Of a stretch of DNA of 64,000 bases, positions 8,387-16,957 are shown in pieces. The DNA comes from Brachybacterium aquaticum (lineage in GTDB: Bacteria > Actinomycetota > Actinomycetes > Actinomycetales > Dermabacteraceae), in contig NZ_JACHLZ010000001.1 in NCBI RefSeq assembly GCF_014204755.1, forward strand, positions 1,860,001 through 1,924,000, read 5' to 3'. The notes under the pieces are model-generated. The model had not been told where the DNA came from. It made no database searches and saw nothing but the letters and a program-made list of their open reading frames with translations. The translations under genes were made by a program, and so were the position numbers. Every line of letters starts with the position of its first letter. The first letter of the stretch is position 1.

Positions 8387-11065
8387 ATGGTCGAAGCACG
8401 CAGGTCCGCATCGTCGGACTCCTCACCCGTTCAGCCCGACGTGCAGATTCTCGGCGCTCGCGAGCACAACCTCCAGGACATCGACCTGACGGTGCCTCGC
8501 GACGCGCTGGTGGTGTTCACCGGCGTCTCGGGCTCGGGGAAGTCCTCCCTGGCGTTCGGAACCTTGTTCGCGGAGTCCCAGCGCCGCTACCTCGAGTCCG
8601 TCGCTCCCTACGCTCGTCGCCTGATCGACCAGGCCGGCGTCCCGGACGTCGACTCCATCACGGGCATGCCGCCGGCCGTCGCTCTTCAGCAGCAGCGCGG
8701 CGGCCGCAGTGCGCGGTCCTCGGTGGGCAGCATCACCACGCTCTCCTCGCTGGTGCGCATGCTCTACTCCCGGGCCGGCCACTACCCCGAAGATCAGCCG
8801 ATGCTCTACGCCGAGGACTTCTCCGCCAACACGGTGCAGGGCGCATGCCCGGAGTGCCACGGCATCGGCCGGGTGTACGAGGTCACCGAGGACACGATGG
8901 TGCCGGACCCTTCACTGACGATCCGCGAACGGGCCATCGCCTCGTGGCCGACGGCCTGGCACGGTCATCAGCTGCGCGATGTGCTCGTCGCCCTCGGCTA
9001 CGACGTCGATGTGCCCTGGAAGGATCTGCCGAAGGAGGAGCGTGACTGGATCCTCTACACCGAGGAGACGCCGTACGTCCCGGTCCATTCGCGGCTGACT
9101 CTCGCCGAGGCTCGGGCCGCGACCGCCGCGGGCGTCGAACCGAGCTACTCGGGAACTTTCGTCGGAGCTCGTCGATACGTCCTGGACACGTTCGCGAACT
9201 CCAAGAGCGAGTCGATGAAGCGACGCGTGGCGGAGTTCCTCTCGGTCGCTCCCTGCCCTGCCTGCCATGGGAAGCGGCTGAAGCCGGAGGCCCTGTCCGT
9301 GACGTTCGAGGGTCTCGACGTCGCAGATCTCTCCGCGCTGCCGCTTGCGGAGCTCTCCACGCTGATCGACCAGGCGGTCGAGCGAGCTGCCGGAACTCTC
9401 GACGGGGCTGAGTCGGCGGGCCGCACAGGTGGCCAGGCTGACCGACGCGACGCCGGGCCGCGGATCGACGCCGGAGGATCCGCCCCCGCGGCCGTCGAGG
9501 ACGCGCGCATATCGCCTGACCGCTCGGTCGAGAAGCTGGCCGCGACAGCGCGATTGGGCGCAGAGCTCGTCAACAGACTGCGGCCGATCATCGATCTGGG
9601 TCTGGGGTACCTCTCCCTGGGCCGCACCACCCCCACCCTCTCCGGCGGCGAGTTGCAACGGCTGCGGCTCGCCACCCAGCTGACCTCCGAACTTTTCGGC
9701 GTGGTCTATGTGCTTGATGAGCCGTCCGCGGGGCTCCATCCGCAGGACGTCAGCGCCCTGCTCGGCATCCTCGACGGGCTCAAGCGCCGAGGCAACAGCC
9801 TGTTCGTCGTGGAGCACTCGGTGGACGTGATGCGGCATGCGGACTGGCTGGTCGACATCGGGCCCGGCGCGGGTGAGCGCGGCGGCCGCGTCGTCTACAG
9901 CGGGCCCTACGAAGGGCTCGCCGAGGTGGAGGAGTCCGTCACCCGCGGATACGTCTTCGGGGGCAGCGGCCTGCCCCACCGCACGCCTCGCGAGCCGCAG
10001 GGATGGCTGAAGCTCGAGCACGTCACGCGCAACAACCTGCGCGACGTGTCGATCTCCTTCCCGCTCGGGGTGTTCACGGCCGTCACCGGAGTGTCGGGAT
10101 CAGGCAAGTCCAGCCTGGTCAGCCAGGCCCTGCCTGCGCTGCTCGACGAACGGCAGGGACGAGCTGACCAGGCGGAGGACGCTGACGCCGCCGAAGGGGA
10201 CGAGCTCCTGCTGTCGGACGAGCCCGACGAGCTCGAGGGTGAGATCCGCGGCGACGTCGACGGGGTGCGCCGCGTCGTGAGCATCGACCAGAAGCCCATC
10301 GGTCGCACCCCGCGCTCGAACGTCGCCACCTATACGGGCCTGTTCGACCACGTGAGGCGGAGGTTCGCGGAGACGCCCGAGGCTCGCGCTCGCGGGTACA
10401 AAGCGGGCAGGTTCTCCTTCAACGTCACCGGCGGTCGCTGCCCTACCTGCAAGGGCGAAGGATCCGTCATGGTGGAGCTGCTCTTCCTCCCCTCGGTCTA
10501 CACCGAGTGCCCCGACTGCCACGGCACCCGCTACCAGTCCAGCACGTTGGAGATCGCCTGGCGCGGCCGCAACATCGCGGAGATCCTCGCCATGAGCGTC
10601 GAGGAGGCCCACGACTTCTTCCAGGGCGAGTTCGACATCATGCGGTCGCTCGCGGCGCTGGTCGACGTCGGCCTCGGATATCTCCGTCTCGGACAGCCGG
10701 CCACCGAGCTGTCCGGAGGTGAGGCGCAGCGGGTGAAGCTCGCCTCCGAGCTCCAGCGATCCCAGCGCGGGGACACCCTCTACGTCCTGGACGAGCCGAC
10801 GTCCGGGCTGCACAGCGCCGATTCCGACCGGCTCGTGACGCATCTCCAGACCCTCGTGGACGCAGGCAACACCGTCGTCGCGGTCGAGCTCGACATGCGC
10901 ATCGTCGCCGTGGCCGACCACGTCATCGATCTCGGGCCCGGGGCGGGGGACGATGGCGGCACGGTGGTCGCCTCAGGCACGCCCGCGCAGGTCGCCTCGT
11001 CCGGAGCCGGTGCGTCGGCACCGTACCTCGAGGCCGCGCTCCAGGAGGCCACCTCCCCGGCGTGA
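8387..11065 (+). CDS. UvrA-like ABC ATPase (short UvrA paralogue)
   Basis: 892-residue soluble twin-ABC protein of the UvrA superfamily, resembling the short UvrA2/drug-tolerance class rather than the housekeeping UvrA (about 950-1000 residues). Domain order: ABC-I Walker [10 protein letters not shown] (about residues 45-53), zinc-finger cysteines (CPECHG and CPACHG), first signature [12 protein letters not shown] with Walker [19 protein letters not shown] follows with GVSGSGKSS again, CPTCKGEG and [20 protein letters not shown] and [12 protein letters not shown]. All catalytic motifs look intact. A low-complexity insert (about 340-375) separates the halves of ABC-I. No uvrB or uvrC is nearby. 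Such proteins are linked to resistance to DNA-binding drugs, which fits a TetR-type operator, but the role here is inference. Confidence 0.87.
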   Translation: MVEARRSASSDSSPVQPDVQILGAREHNLQDIDLTVPRDALVVFTGVSGSGKSSLAFGTLFAESQRRYLESVAPYARRLIDQAGVPDVDSITGMPPAVALQQQRGGRSARSSVGSITTLSSLVRMLYSRAGHYPEDQPMLYAEDFSANTVQGACPECHGIGRVYEVTEDTMVPDPSLTIRERAIASWPTAWHGHQLRDVLVALGYDVDVPWKDLPKEERDWILYTEETPYVPVHSRLTLAEARAATAAGVEPSYSGTFVGARRYVLDTFANSKSESMKRRVAEFLSVAPCPACHGKRLKPEALSVTFEGLDVADLSALPLAELSTLIDQAVERAAGTLDGAESAGRTGGQADRRDAGPRIDAGGSAPAAVEDARISPDRSVEKLAATARLGAELVNRLRPIIDLGLGYLSLGRTTPTLSGGELQRLRLATQLTSELFGVVYVLDEPSAGLHPQDVSALLGILDGLKRRGNSLFVVEHSVDVMRHADWLVDIGPGAGERGGRVVYSGPYEGLAEVEESVTRGYVFGGSGLPHRTPREPQGWLKLEHVTRNNLRDVSISFPLGVFTAVTGVSGSGKSSLVSQALPALLDERQGRADQAEDADAAEGDELLLSDEPDELEGEIRGDVDGVRRVVSIDQKPIGRTPRSNVATYTGLFDHVRRRFAETPEARARGYKAGRFSFNVTGGRCPTCKGEGSVMVELLFLPSVYTECPDCHGTRYQSSTLEIAWRGRNIAEILAMSVEEAHDFFQGEFDIMRSLAALVDVGLGYLRLGQPATELSGGEAQRVKLASELQRSQRGDTLYVLDEPTSGLHSADSDRLVTHLQTLVDAGNTVVAVELDMRIVAVADHVIDLGPGAGDDGGTVVASGTPAQVASSGAGASAPYLEAALQEATSPA

Positions 11066-11076
11066 GCGTCGTACGG

Positions 11077-11105
11077 CTGCGACGAGGGCGATGACCTCGT
11101 CGCAG
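11077..11105 (+). terminator. Stem-loop after the uvrA-like gene
   Basis: CTGCGACGAGG (11077-11087) pairs perfectly with CCTCGTCGCAG (11095-11105) around a 7-nt loop, 12 nt after the stop codon. Confidence 0.7.
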
Positions 11106-11202
11106 GGAGCGCATCGGACGAGCAGGCTGCGTCACCTGATCGGTGACCCTCGAACGACGCTGACCGGACGTCCTGCGGCGGCGTCGACGTCCTCGTGCCC
11201 CC

Positions 11203-11242
11203 GGCGTCCCGGCGTCCCGGCGTCCCGGCGTCCCGGCGTCCC
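11203..11242. repeat. Five tandem copies of GGCGTCCC
   Basis: Five exact head-to-tail copies of the 8-mer GGCGTCCC fill 11203-11242. They lie in the roughly 500-bp non-coding stretch 11066-11563 between the uvrA-like gene and the PfpI-family gene. Apart from the terminator at 11077 I see no other gene or motif in that stretch; it presumably holds the pfpI-family promoter. Confidence 0.85.
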
Positions 11243-11563
11243 GGATGAGATGGCCACGTGCGCCCCGTCCCTGACGTACGAGGTCTACACTCACTGAGGG
11301 GCAGGCGCTCACATTCGGCCAGGCCCCGGCGAAGAAGGCCCACCGTCGATGGCGGAACGTCAGCGACGACCTCCGGGCCGAAGCTTCTTCTCCGTCCCCC
11401 AGGACCCGGCCCGAGAATCGGCAGCCACCACCTGCCGGCACTCCGATGAGCGCAACGACGACTGCACGCGAGTCGTCTGCGCCCGAACCACGCTGCCCGG
11501 TACGAACAGCGTGCGGCTCGCCCGCACGGGCAGGCCGTCATCTCCCACAGAACGGAGCAGAAC

Positions 11564-12112
11564 ATGGCAGACGAATTGAACGGCAAGCGGATCGCGATCC
11601 TGGCCGCGGACGGCGTCGAGCGCGTGGAGCTCGAGCAGCCGCGTCAGGCTCTTCAGGACGCCGGGGCCACCACCGTGCTGCTCTCGCTGCACGAAGGCGA
11701 GATCAAGGCCCGCGAGAACGACCTGGACGAGGCCGGGACATTCTCGGTCGATGCCCTGGTGAAGTCCGCCTCGGCCGACGAGTACGACGCCCTGCTGCTT
11801 CCCGGCGGCACGGTCAACCCCGATCAGCTGCGCATGGACACCGACGCCGTCGGATTCGTGCGGGACATCATGGTCGCCGACAAGCCGGTCGCCGCGATCT
11901 GCCACGGACCGTGGACGCTGATCGAGGCCGGTGTCGCGAAGGGTCGGACGCTGACCTCGTACCCGAGCATCCGCACCGACCTGCGCAATGCCGGAGCGAA
12001 CGTCGTCGACGAAGAGGTGGCGCGCGACCGGAACCTGATCACCAGCCGCTCGCCCGAGGATCTCCCGGCCTTCAACGCCGCGATGGTCGAGCTGTTCAGC
12101 CAGGACAAGTGA
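11564..12112 (+). CDS. DJ-1/PfpI-family protein (putative deglycase/peptidase)
   Basis: 182-residue single-domain protein of the DJ-1/PfpI superfamily. The nucleophile elbow AICHGPW gives Cys113-His114, and the acidic partner sits early in GVERVEL. Members of this subgroup (PfpI, YhbO) protect against stress and have been described as peptidases or deglycases for methylglyoxal adducts; which applies here cannot be read from the sequence. The length matches the family. The ATG at 11564 follows a modest ribosome site (GGAGCAG). The next gene starts 7 nt after the stop, so the two are co-transcribed. Confidence 0.88.
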   Translation: MADELNGKRIAILAADGVERVELEQPRQALQDAGATTVLLSLHEGEIKARENDLDEAGTFSVDALVKSASADEYDALLLPGGTVNPDQLRMDTDAVGFVRDIMVADKPVAAICHGPWTLIEAGVAKGRTLTSYPSIRTDLRNAGANVVDEEVARDRNLITSRSPEDLPAFNAAMVELFSQDK

Positions 12113-12119
12113 GGAAAAC

Positions 12120-12431
12120 ATGATCAACGTTGCATTGTCGGTCGTCGTGCACGCCAAGCCGGGGAAGGAGCAGGACGTCGCGGATTTCCTCCGCAGCGCC
12201 CGCCCCATCGTCGAGCAGGAGGAGGGTACGCAGGCCTGGTTCGCTCTGCAGTTCGACGAATCGACCTTCGGGATCTTCGACGTGTTCCCCGACGACGAGG
12301 CCCGTAAGACCCACCTCTCGGGTGGCGTCGGTCAGGCACTCGCTGCGCAGGGAGCTGATCTGTTCAGCACCGAGCCGAGCATCCAGAACGTCGACGTGAT
12401 CGCGTACAAGCTGCCCGGCGAGTCCTCTTAG
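12120..12431 (+). CDS. ABM-domain putative quinol monooxygenase
   Basis: 103 residues forming one antibiotic-biosynthesis-monooxygenase (dimeric ferredoxin-like) domain: VVVHAKPGKEQDVADFL at the start, EEGTQAWFALQ, and FGIFDVFPDDEARKTHLSG in the middle. Small proteins of this type (YgiN-like) oxidise quinols without cofactor. It is the second gene of an operon with the PfpI-family gene, with GAGGAAA directly before its ATG. The pairing of a reactive-carbonyl/stress protein with a quinol oxidase suggests an electrophile or redox stress role; that is inference. Confidence 0.85.
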   Translation: MINVALSVVVHAKPGKEQDVADFLRSARPIVEQEEGTQAWFALQFDESTFGIFDVFPDDEARKTHLSGGVGQALAAQGADLFSTEPSIQNVDVIAYKLPGESS

Positions 12432-12543
12432 AGGAACAGCGTCGAACGCCTCGGCGGCCGATAACCGCGGGGTTCTCCCACGACGATCAGCGTTCCGCTG
12501 ACACAGGGCCGATATGTAGGGCTTCCTGTCCAGTGGGCGGGGT

Positions 12544-12583
12544 GAAGCGGGGGTGTCCACCGGCCGGTGGGTGCCCCCGCTTC
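12544..12583. repeat. 40-bp near-perfect palindrome after the ABM gene
   Basis: GAAGCGGGGGTGTCCACCGG (12544-12563) is followed at once by its reverse complement with three mismatches in the middle. The structure is a 20-bp hairpin with no loop at its CCGGCCGG centre. It may end the pfpI-ABM transcript about 110 nt after the stop, or be an edge structure of the IS remnant that follows. Confidence 0.7.
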
Positions 12584-12639
12584 GGCGTTCGCGGGGTGCG
12601 CCGACTCCGGCAACGCCCGGTTGGTCACGCCGTATACCC

Positions 12640-12905
12640 CGAAGCCGGGCCCTGTGCTCCGTGCCCCAGCTCGACTTCCCGGCGAGCACATAGGGGTCGC
12701 GCAGGGCGAGCTTCTCCAGACGCCGCCCAGACGGGCCAGCAGCATTGCATCGTCGCGGTCGGCCTTGTTCCCGGTGCCCGGGCGGGTGGATCAACTTCGA
12801 GGGTGCCGCGACCTGCGCCCGATGTCCCGCCTCGTCGTCTCGATGAACACCAGGGCCTCCTATGAATGCGTGCACCCCAGCCGCCCCTCGACCACGGTGA
12901 TCCAC
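12640..12905 (-). mobile_element. Decayed IS110-family transposase fragment
   Basis: On the minus strand one frame reads EAGHRAQVAAPSKLIHPPG (about 12787-12845), then a different frame reads NKADRDDAMLLARLGGVW (about 12720-12772). Together they match the IS110-family segment usually written VAAPSKL.RP.GDR.KTD..DA..LARLLR, which includes a catalytic Asp. The frame change and the lack of the rest of a 340-400 residue transposase show that this is a remnant. The whole 12432-13028 stretch holds no intact gene. Confidence 0.6.
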
Positions 12906-13028
12906 GAGACTTCTTCGCGGGGCCCTGGGCCACAGAACTCGCCGCAGCCCCCACCCTCATAGCGTCCTAGAGCACGCCACCGGAACCCGCCGCCGCGCCG
13001 TGACCGCTCCATCATTTAACCTCCAAGC

Positions 13029-13796
13029 ATGTCCCCGACCACTCACCCGGCGCCCGCGCCCCGTCCCGAGGACCACTCCGACGCACCGCCCTCCTCCAGC
13101 CGCTTCCAGCGCCTGGACGGGCAGGCGGTGCGCCGCTCGGCCGCGGCGCTCGAGCACCGGATCATGACCCGCTTCCCCGACCGCACTCTGTGGGAGGTGT
13201 GCGGGGAGGTGGTGGGGCTGGTGGACGAGATCAACGCCGGCACCGGCATCAGCCGCCGACGGGTGCGACTCGCCCGGGTGCTCTCGCGGGTCGCGATGAT
13301 GGCGATCGTGGGGTTCCTCGGTGGTGCGGTCGCGCTCGCGGGAGCGGACCTAGTCGCGGAGCGCGACGTGCTGGGCCCGCTGGACATGCTCCCGCTGCTC
13401 GAGACGATCATCAACGACCTCGTGTTCGGCGGGATCGCGGTGTTCTTCCTGCTGCGGATCCCCGAGCGGATGGAGCGGGCGCGCGTGCTGCGGATCCTGC
13501 ACCGGCTGCGCTCGCTGGCCCACGTGATCGACATGCACCAGCTCACCAAGGTGCCCGAGCGGCTCGAGCGGGGCTCCCGGGAGGACGGCGGGCTGGACCT
13601 CGACCGCACGGAGCTCACCCGCTATCTCGACTTCTGCACCGAGATGCTCTCGCTCGTCGGCAAGAGCGCGGCCCTGTTCGCGGAGCACACCACCGACGGG
13701 GACGTGCTCGACGCGGTCGAGGGGATCGAGGCGCTGACCTCGGACATGGCCCGTAAGGTGTGGCAGAAGATCGGGATCATCCAACAGCAGACGTGA
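13029..13796 (+). CDS. Two-helix membrane protein of unknown function
   Basis: I do not recognise a family. The 255 residues have a proline-rich N terminus, a first membrane segment at about 89-112 (MMAIVGFLGGAVALAGADLV) and a second at about 125-145 (IINDLVFGGIAVFFLLRIP). A long, charged, probably helical cytoplasmic C terminus follows. It resembles small actinobacterial integral membrane proteins of unknown role. A TTTAAC box lies 8 nt before the ATG, so it may be leaderless. It heads a three-gene operon with the YjbR-like gene (10 nt gap) and an EEP phosphatase. Confidence 0.75.
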   Translation: MSPTTHPAPAPRPEDHSDAPPSSSRFQRLDGQAVRRSAAALEHRIMTRFPDRTLWEVCGEVVGLVDEINAGTGISRRRVRLARVLSRVAMMAIVGFLGGAVALAGADLVAERDVLGPLDMLPLLETIINDLVFGGIAVFFLLRIPERMERARVLRILHRLRSLAHVIDMHQLTKVPERLERGSREDGGLDLDRTELTRYLDFCTEMLSLVGKSAALFAEHTTDGDVLDAVEGIEALTSDMARKVWQKIGIIQQQT

Positions 13797-13806
13797 GGGG
13801 ACGCGC

Positions 13807-14223
13807 ATGGGCGGGATCGACCTGCAGGAGACCGCCCGGGACCGGGCGCTGGAGCTGCCCGCCGCCGGCTTCGAGCGGCCCTTCGGCCCGGAGGTGGACG
13901 TCGCGAAGGTGCTGGGGAAGGTATTCCTCCTGCTCATCCCGGTCCAGGACACCCCCGTCGTGGTACTGAAGGCGGAGCCGCGTGATGCGGAGGCGCTGCG
14001 CGCGGCCCACCCGGAGATCACCCCCGGCTACCACATGAACAAGCGGCACTGGATCACCCTGAACCCGGGCGGATCGCTCCCGGAGGAGCTCGTGCGGGAG
14101 CTGGTGACCAACTCCTACCTGCTGGTGGTGGAGGGGCTGCCGCGCTCCCGTCGGCATGTCGACCCCGCGACCTTCCTCGCTGGCGACCCCGGCTCCTCTC
14201 GGACCGACGGGCCGGCGGCATGA
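13807..14223 (+). CDS. MmcQ/YjbR-family protein
   Basis: 138 residues of the MmcQ/YjbR (DUF419) family, a small fold related to phosphate- or DNA-binding modules. The diagnostic stretch is GYHMNKRHWITL followed by LVRELVTNSYLLVVEGLP. FERPFGPEVDVAKV at the front is also typical. The molecular role of the family is not settled. GAGGGG lies just before the ATG. Its stop overlaps the start of the next gene (ATGA), so translation is coupled. Confidence 0.85.
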   Translation: MGGIDLQETARDRALELPAAGFERPFGPEVDVAKVLGKVFLLLIPVQDTPVVVLKAEPRDAEALRAAHPEITPGYHMNKRHWITLNPGGSLPEELVRELVTNSYLLVVEGLPRSRRHVDPATFLAGDPGSSRTDGPAA

Positions 14224-15212
14224 TCGGCCGCGCGCTCCGCGGGGCGGGCTGGGTGCTCCTGATCCCGGGCCTTCTCGGCGCCGCGGCCCTGCTCGTCCTG
14301 CGCCAGGTCACCGTGGTGCACACCTGGCACGAGTACCTCATCGCCGCGTCGAGCTTCATCCCCCTGCTGTGGGTGCCGCTGCTGATCGCCTGCCTCGGCC
14401 TGGTGCTCGTGCTCCGCTCGTGGTGGCGGCTGCTCGGCGCGTCGGCGACCCTCGCGCTCGCCGTCGTCCTCGCCTGGCCGATGCTGCCCGGCCCCGAGCG
14501 GGATGCCGTCCCCGAGATCGTGGCGCCGGGGTCGCTCAGCGTGCTCTCGCTCAACGTCGAGTACGGCGGCGCGGACGTGCAGGAGATCCGCAGCCTCTCC
14601 CTGCAGGGGGTGGACGCCGTCGCGATCCAGGAGATCACCCCGGACTTCGAGGCGAGCCTTGCCGCGGCAGGAATGTTCGAGACCTTCCCGCACCGCGCCG
14701 GCACCGCCCGGGAGGGAGCCGGCGGCACCATGCTGCTCTCACGCACCCCGGTCGAGCTGGTCGACAGCACGGAGGACACCGTCTTCGACAACCTGCTCGC
14801 CACCACCACCGTCGACGGCGCCCTCTGGCACCTCGGCGTGATCCACACCGCGCCGCCGCAGATGGGCGCCGAAGCCTGGACGCGGGACGCCGCCGCCGTC
14901 GGCGAGATGGTCGCGCCGTACACCGCTGGGAACCTGCTGCTGGTCGGGGACCTCAACGCGATCGAGCAGCATCACACGATGCGGGAGCTGACGGCCGACG
15001 GGTCCCTGCACAGCCTCGCCGTCGCGGGGCGGGGACGGGGCGAGGGGCTGTGGGAGCCTACGTGGCCCGTCGGCCGCACCGCGCCGCCCTTCGCGCGGAT
15101 CGACCATGCGATCGCCGGGGAGGGCGTCTCGGGCCCGGTGCCGACCTATCTGACGGTCCCGGGCACCGACCACCGGGCGCTGCTGGTGAGGGCCTCGCCG
15201 GTCGGAGCCTGA
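14220..15212 (+). CDS. Membrane-anchored endonuclease/exonuclease/phosphatase-family protein
   Basis: 330 residues. Three N-terminal membrane helices (about 8-27, 38-60 and 65-85) are followed by an extracellular EEP catalytic domain: LSLNVEYGGAD, AIQEITPDF with the metal-binding Glu, VGDLNAIEQHH with Asp-Asn, and the terminal GTDHRALLV with the catalytic His. Homologues with this build are common in actinobacteria; the substrate may be a phosphodiester lipid or nucleic acid, which the sequence does not reveal. It overlaps the YjbR-like gene by 4 nt. Confidence 0.87.
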   Translation: MIGRALRGAGWVLLIPGLLGAAALLVLRQVTVVHTWHEYLIAASSFIPLLWVPLLIACLGLVLVLRSWWRLLGASATLALAVVLAWPMLPGPERDAVPEIVAPGSLSVLSLNVEYGGADVQEIRSLSLQGVDAVAIQEITPDFEASLAAAGMFETFPHRAGTAREGAGGTMLLSRTPVELVDSTEDTVFDNLLATTTVDGALWHLGVIHTAPPQMGAEAWTRDAAAVGEMVAPYTAGNLLLVGDLNAIEQHHTMRELTADGSLHSLAVAGRGRGEGLWEPTWPVGRTAPPFARIDHAIAGEGVSGPVPTYLTVPGTDHRALLVRASPVGA

Positions 15213-15235
15213 GGCGGAGAGAGCCTGGTGAGCGC

Positions 15236-15961
15236 TCAGGCGCCCTCGGCCCGGCGCACCATCTCGTCGATCCAGAGCGGGGCGAAGGGCGAGGTGCAGT
15301 TCGGCGGGGTCGGGTAGTCCTTCAGCACCTCGAGCCGCTCGCCGATGTCCTTGGCGCGCTCGCGGCGGGTCGCATCGTGGATCCCGATCTCGGCGAGGCA
15401 CTGGTTCATCGCCCACTGCAGCCGCTCCGGGGCGTCCTTCATCTCCGCCTCGATCTGCACGAGCAGCGCGTCGGGGTCGATCCCCTCGGGCATCTCCCCG
15501 GCCGGGGCCTTGGCGATCCGCTCGCTGGTCAGCGCCCAGCCGGCGCTCGCCACCACCGGATCGGGATCCGCGAACCAGGCCTCGCGCAGCTCCTCGCGGT
15601 GGGGGCTCTTCTTCACCAGGTAGCTGACCAGCCACTCGTGGACCTTCGGCGTCGGGGCCTCGCGCAGCATCGCGTCGAGCTCCTCGGTGGAGTACTGCTT
15701 CGGGCGGGAGATCAGCAGGGCGAGCAGCTTCGGGGTCGAGTCCGCCGCGGGCGCCGCCCACAGCGCCCGGGCCAGGTCGGGGTCGATCTTCAGCCGCTTG
15801 GCGACCGAGCGGAGCTTGGTGAGGTTCACGGCGTGGTCGTCGCCGTGCTTCTCGTTCACGGCGCGCATACGGTCGTCGGCGAGCGCGTCCAGCTCCTCCT
15901 GGAGGGCGGCGACCTCGGCCGTGAGGTCACGGTCGACGGCGTCCGGGGCGGTGCTGGGCAT
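15236..15961 (-). CDS. AlkD-like DNA alkylation repair family protein
   Basis: 241 residues made of short helical repeats resembling the HEAT-like AlkD/DNA-alkylation-repair family: NLTKLRSVAKRLKIDPDLA, ALWAAPAADSTPKLLALLI, and FADPDPVVASAGWALTSERI. AlkD-type enzymes excise alkylated purines. The conserved catalytic Trp/Asp set cannot be confirmed without an alignment, and some members act on other targets. The ATG at 15961 follows AGGAGGACC, so the longer open frame is not used. It converges with the EEP gene and is divergent from the next gene with 56 bp between. Confidence 0.7.
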   Translation of the reverse strand: MPSTAPDAVDRDLTAEVAALQEELDALADDRMRAVNEKHGDDHAVNLTKLRSVAKRLKIDPDLARALWAAPAADSTPKLLALLISRPKQYSTEELDAMLREAPTPKVHEWLVSYLVKKSPHREELREAWFADPDPVVASAGWALTSERIAKAPAGEMPEGIDPDALLVQIEAEMKDAPERLQWAMNQCLAEIGIHDATRRERAKDIGERLEVLKDYPTPPNCTSPFAPLWIDEMVRRAEGA

Positions 15962-16017
15962 GGTGGTCCTCCTGGGTGGTGCAGGATCCCAGGGTACGGC
16001 CTTGCGACAATGCCCCC

Positions 16018-16860
16018 ATGACCTCCTCCTCTTCGTCCTCCGGCTCCGAGCACCGCTCCCCCGTCGGCACCCCGCGCAGCGTCCGCCTGAGCTTCTCGGA
16101 CCAGATCGCCTCGATCGAGGCCGACGAGATCGTGGGCGGCTGGGCGCTGAGCATCGGCGGCATCGAGCAGTCGCACGTCGATCTCGAGGCCCCCACCCAT
16201 CTCGTCCACGAGTACCTCGGCCGCATGGCGGCGGTGCTCGAGACGGCCTGGCCACGTCGGCAGCCGCTGCGGATCGCGCACCTCGGCGCGGGGGCGCTCA
16301 CCCTCGCCCGCTACGTGCAGGTCACCCGGCCCGGCTCCGCGCAAGTGGTGATCGAGATCGAGCGGGAGCTGCCGGACCTGGTGACCTCCGCGCTGCCGAT
16401 GCCGGAGGGCACCGACCTCGAGGTCGTGATCGGTGATGCCCGCGAGGAGCTCGCCGCGATGGCGGGGCGTCGCTTCGACGCGATCGTGCTGGACGTGTTC
16501 TCCGGCGAGTCCTCCCCCGCCCACCTCGCGGCGACGGAGTTCTACCGCGAGGTGCTGGGACACCTCGAGTCCGACGGGCTGCTGCTGGTGAACGTCGGCG
16601 ACGACGCCGGGCAGCGCTTCCTCGCCGCCCAGGTGCGCCACCTCGAGGACGCCGCCGCGGCCGAGGGCGTCGCCGGGGTCTGGACGCTCACCCATGTCTC
16701 GCTGCTGGAGACCCCGGCCGACGGGAACATGGTGCTGCTCGCGGGCGGGGCGCTCGCCTCCCCCGAGGTCGAGGACTGGCGCGCCGCGTGGCTGCGCGCG
16801 GGCCCGCATCCGGCGGCGGTGCTGGATCCCGAGGAGACGATGCGGGCATTCGGCCGCTGA
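16018..16860 (+). CDS. Spermidine synthase-like methyltransferase-fold protein
   Basis: 280 residues with a Rossmann core of the spermidine-synthase/SAM-methyltransferase type: HLGAGALTLARYV (nucleotide loop), VVIEIERELPDLV, VVIGDAREEL and FDAIVLDVFSGESSPAHLA. Actinobacterial proteins of this group are labelled spermidine synthase but often lack polyamine chemistry, so I do not assign a reaction. GACAAT (16006-16011) ends 6 nt before the ATG, predicting a leaderless mRNA. It stands alone between the AlkD-like gene and the gntR operon. Confidence 0.78.
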   Translation: MTSSSSSSGSEHRSPVGTPRSVRLSFSDQIASIEADEIVGGWALSIGGIEQSHVDLEAPTHLVHEYLGRMAAVLETAWPRRQPLRIAHLGAGALTLARYVQVTRPGSAQVVIEIERELPDLVTSALPMPEGTDLEVVIGDAREELAAMAGRRFDAIVLDVFSGESSPAHLAATEFYREVLGHLESDGLLLVNVGDDAGQRFLAAQVRHLEDAAAAEGVAGVWTLTHVSLLETPADGNMVLLAGGALASPEVEDWRAAWLRAGPHPAAVLDPEETMRAFGR

Positions 16861-16875
16861 GGTCGGCACCGCAAA

Positions 16876-16950
16876 TCTGTATACACGCCGCTCTCCCGTT
16901 CGGTGAATCCACGAAGGATCTGGCTCTCGCAGGACAGTTCTGCATACACT
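16876..16950 (+). promoter_or_regulatory. Paired TCTGYATACAC sites and promoter of the gntR-prp operon
   Basis: TCTGTATACAC (16876-16886, containing the perfect dyad TGTATACA) recurs as TCTGCATACAC (16939-16949), 63 bp on, about six helical turns. The second copy overlaps TACACT (16945-16950), a -10 box that ends 7 nt before the gntR ATG. The arrangement suggests that the GntR protein represses its own operon, perhaps by looping. Confidence 0.6.
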
Positions 16951-16957
16951 CGGCCCC

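Noticed and set aside
11203..11242. Short tandem repeats considered as a CRISPR remnant
   Set aside because: Units are 8 bp, contiguous and without spacers, and there are no cas genes.
12428..12905. Minus-strand frames between the ABM gene and 13029 considered as intact small genes
   Set aside because: The only recognisable sequence is a frameshifted IS110 fragment; no single frame holds a plausible start and domain.
16018..16860. Firm assignment as spermidine synthase (speE)
   Set aside because: The Rossmann motifs fit, but aminopropyltransferase specificity residues cannot be verified by eye and related actinobacterial proteins often differ.
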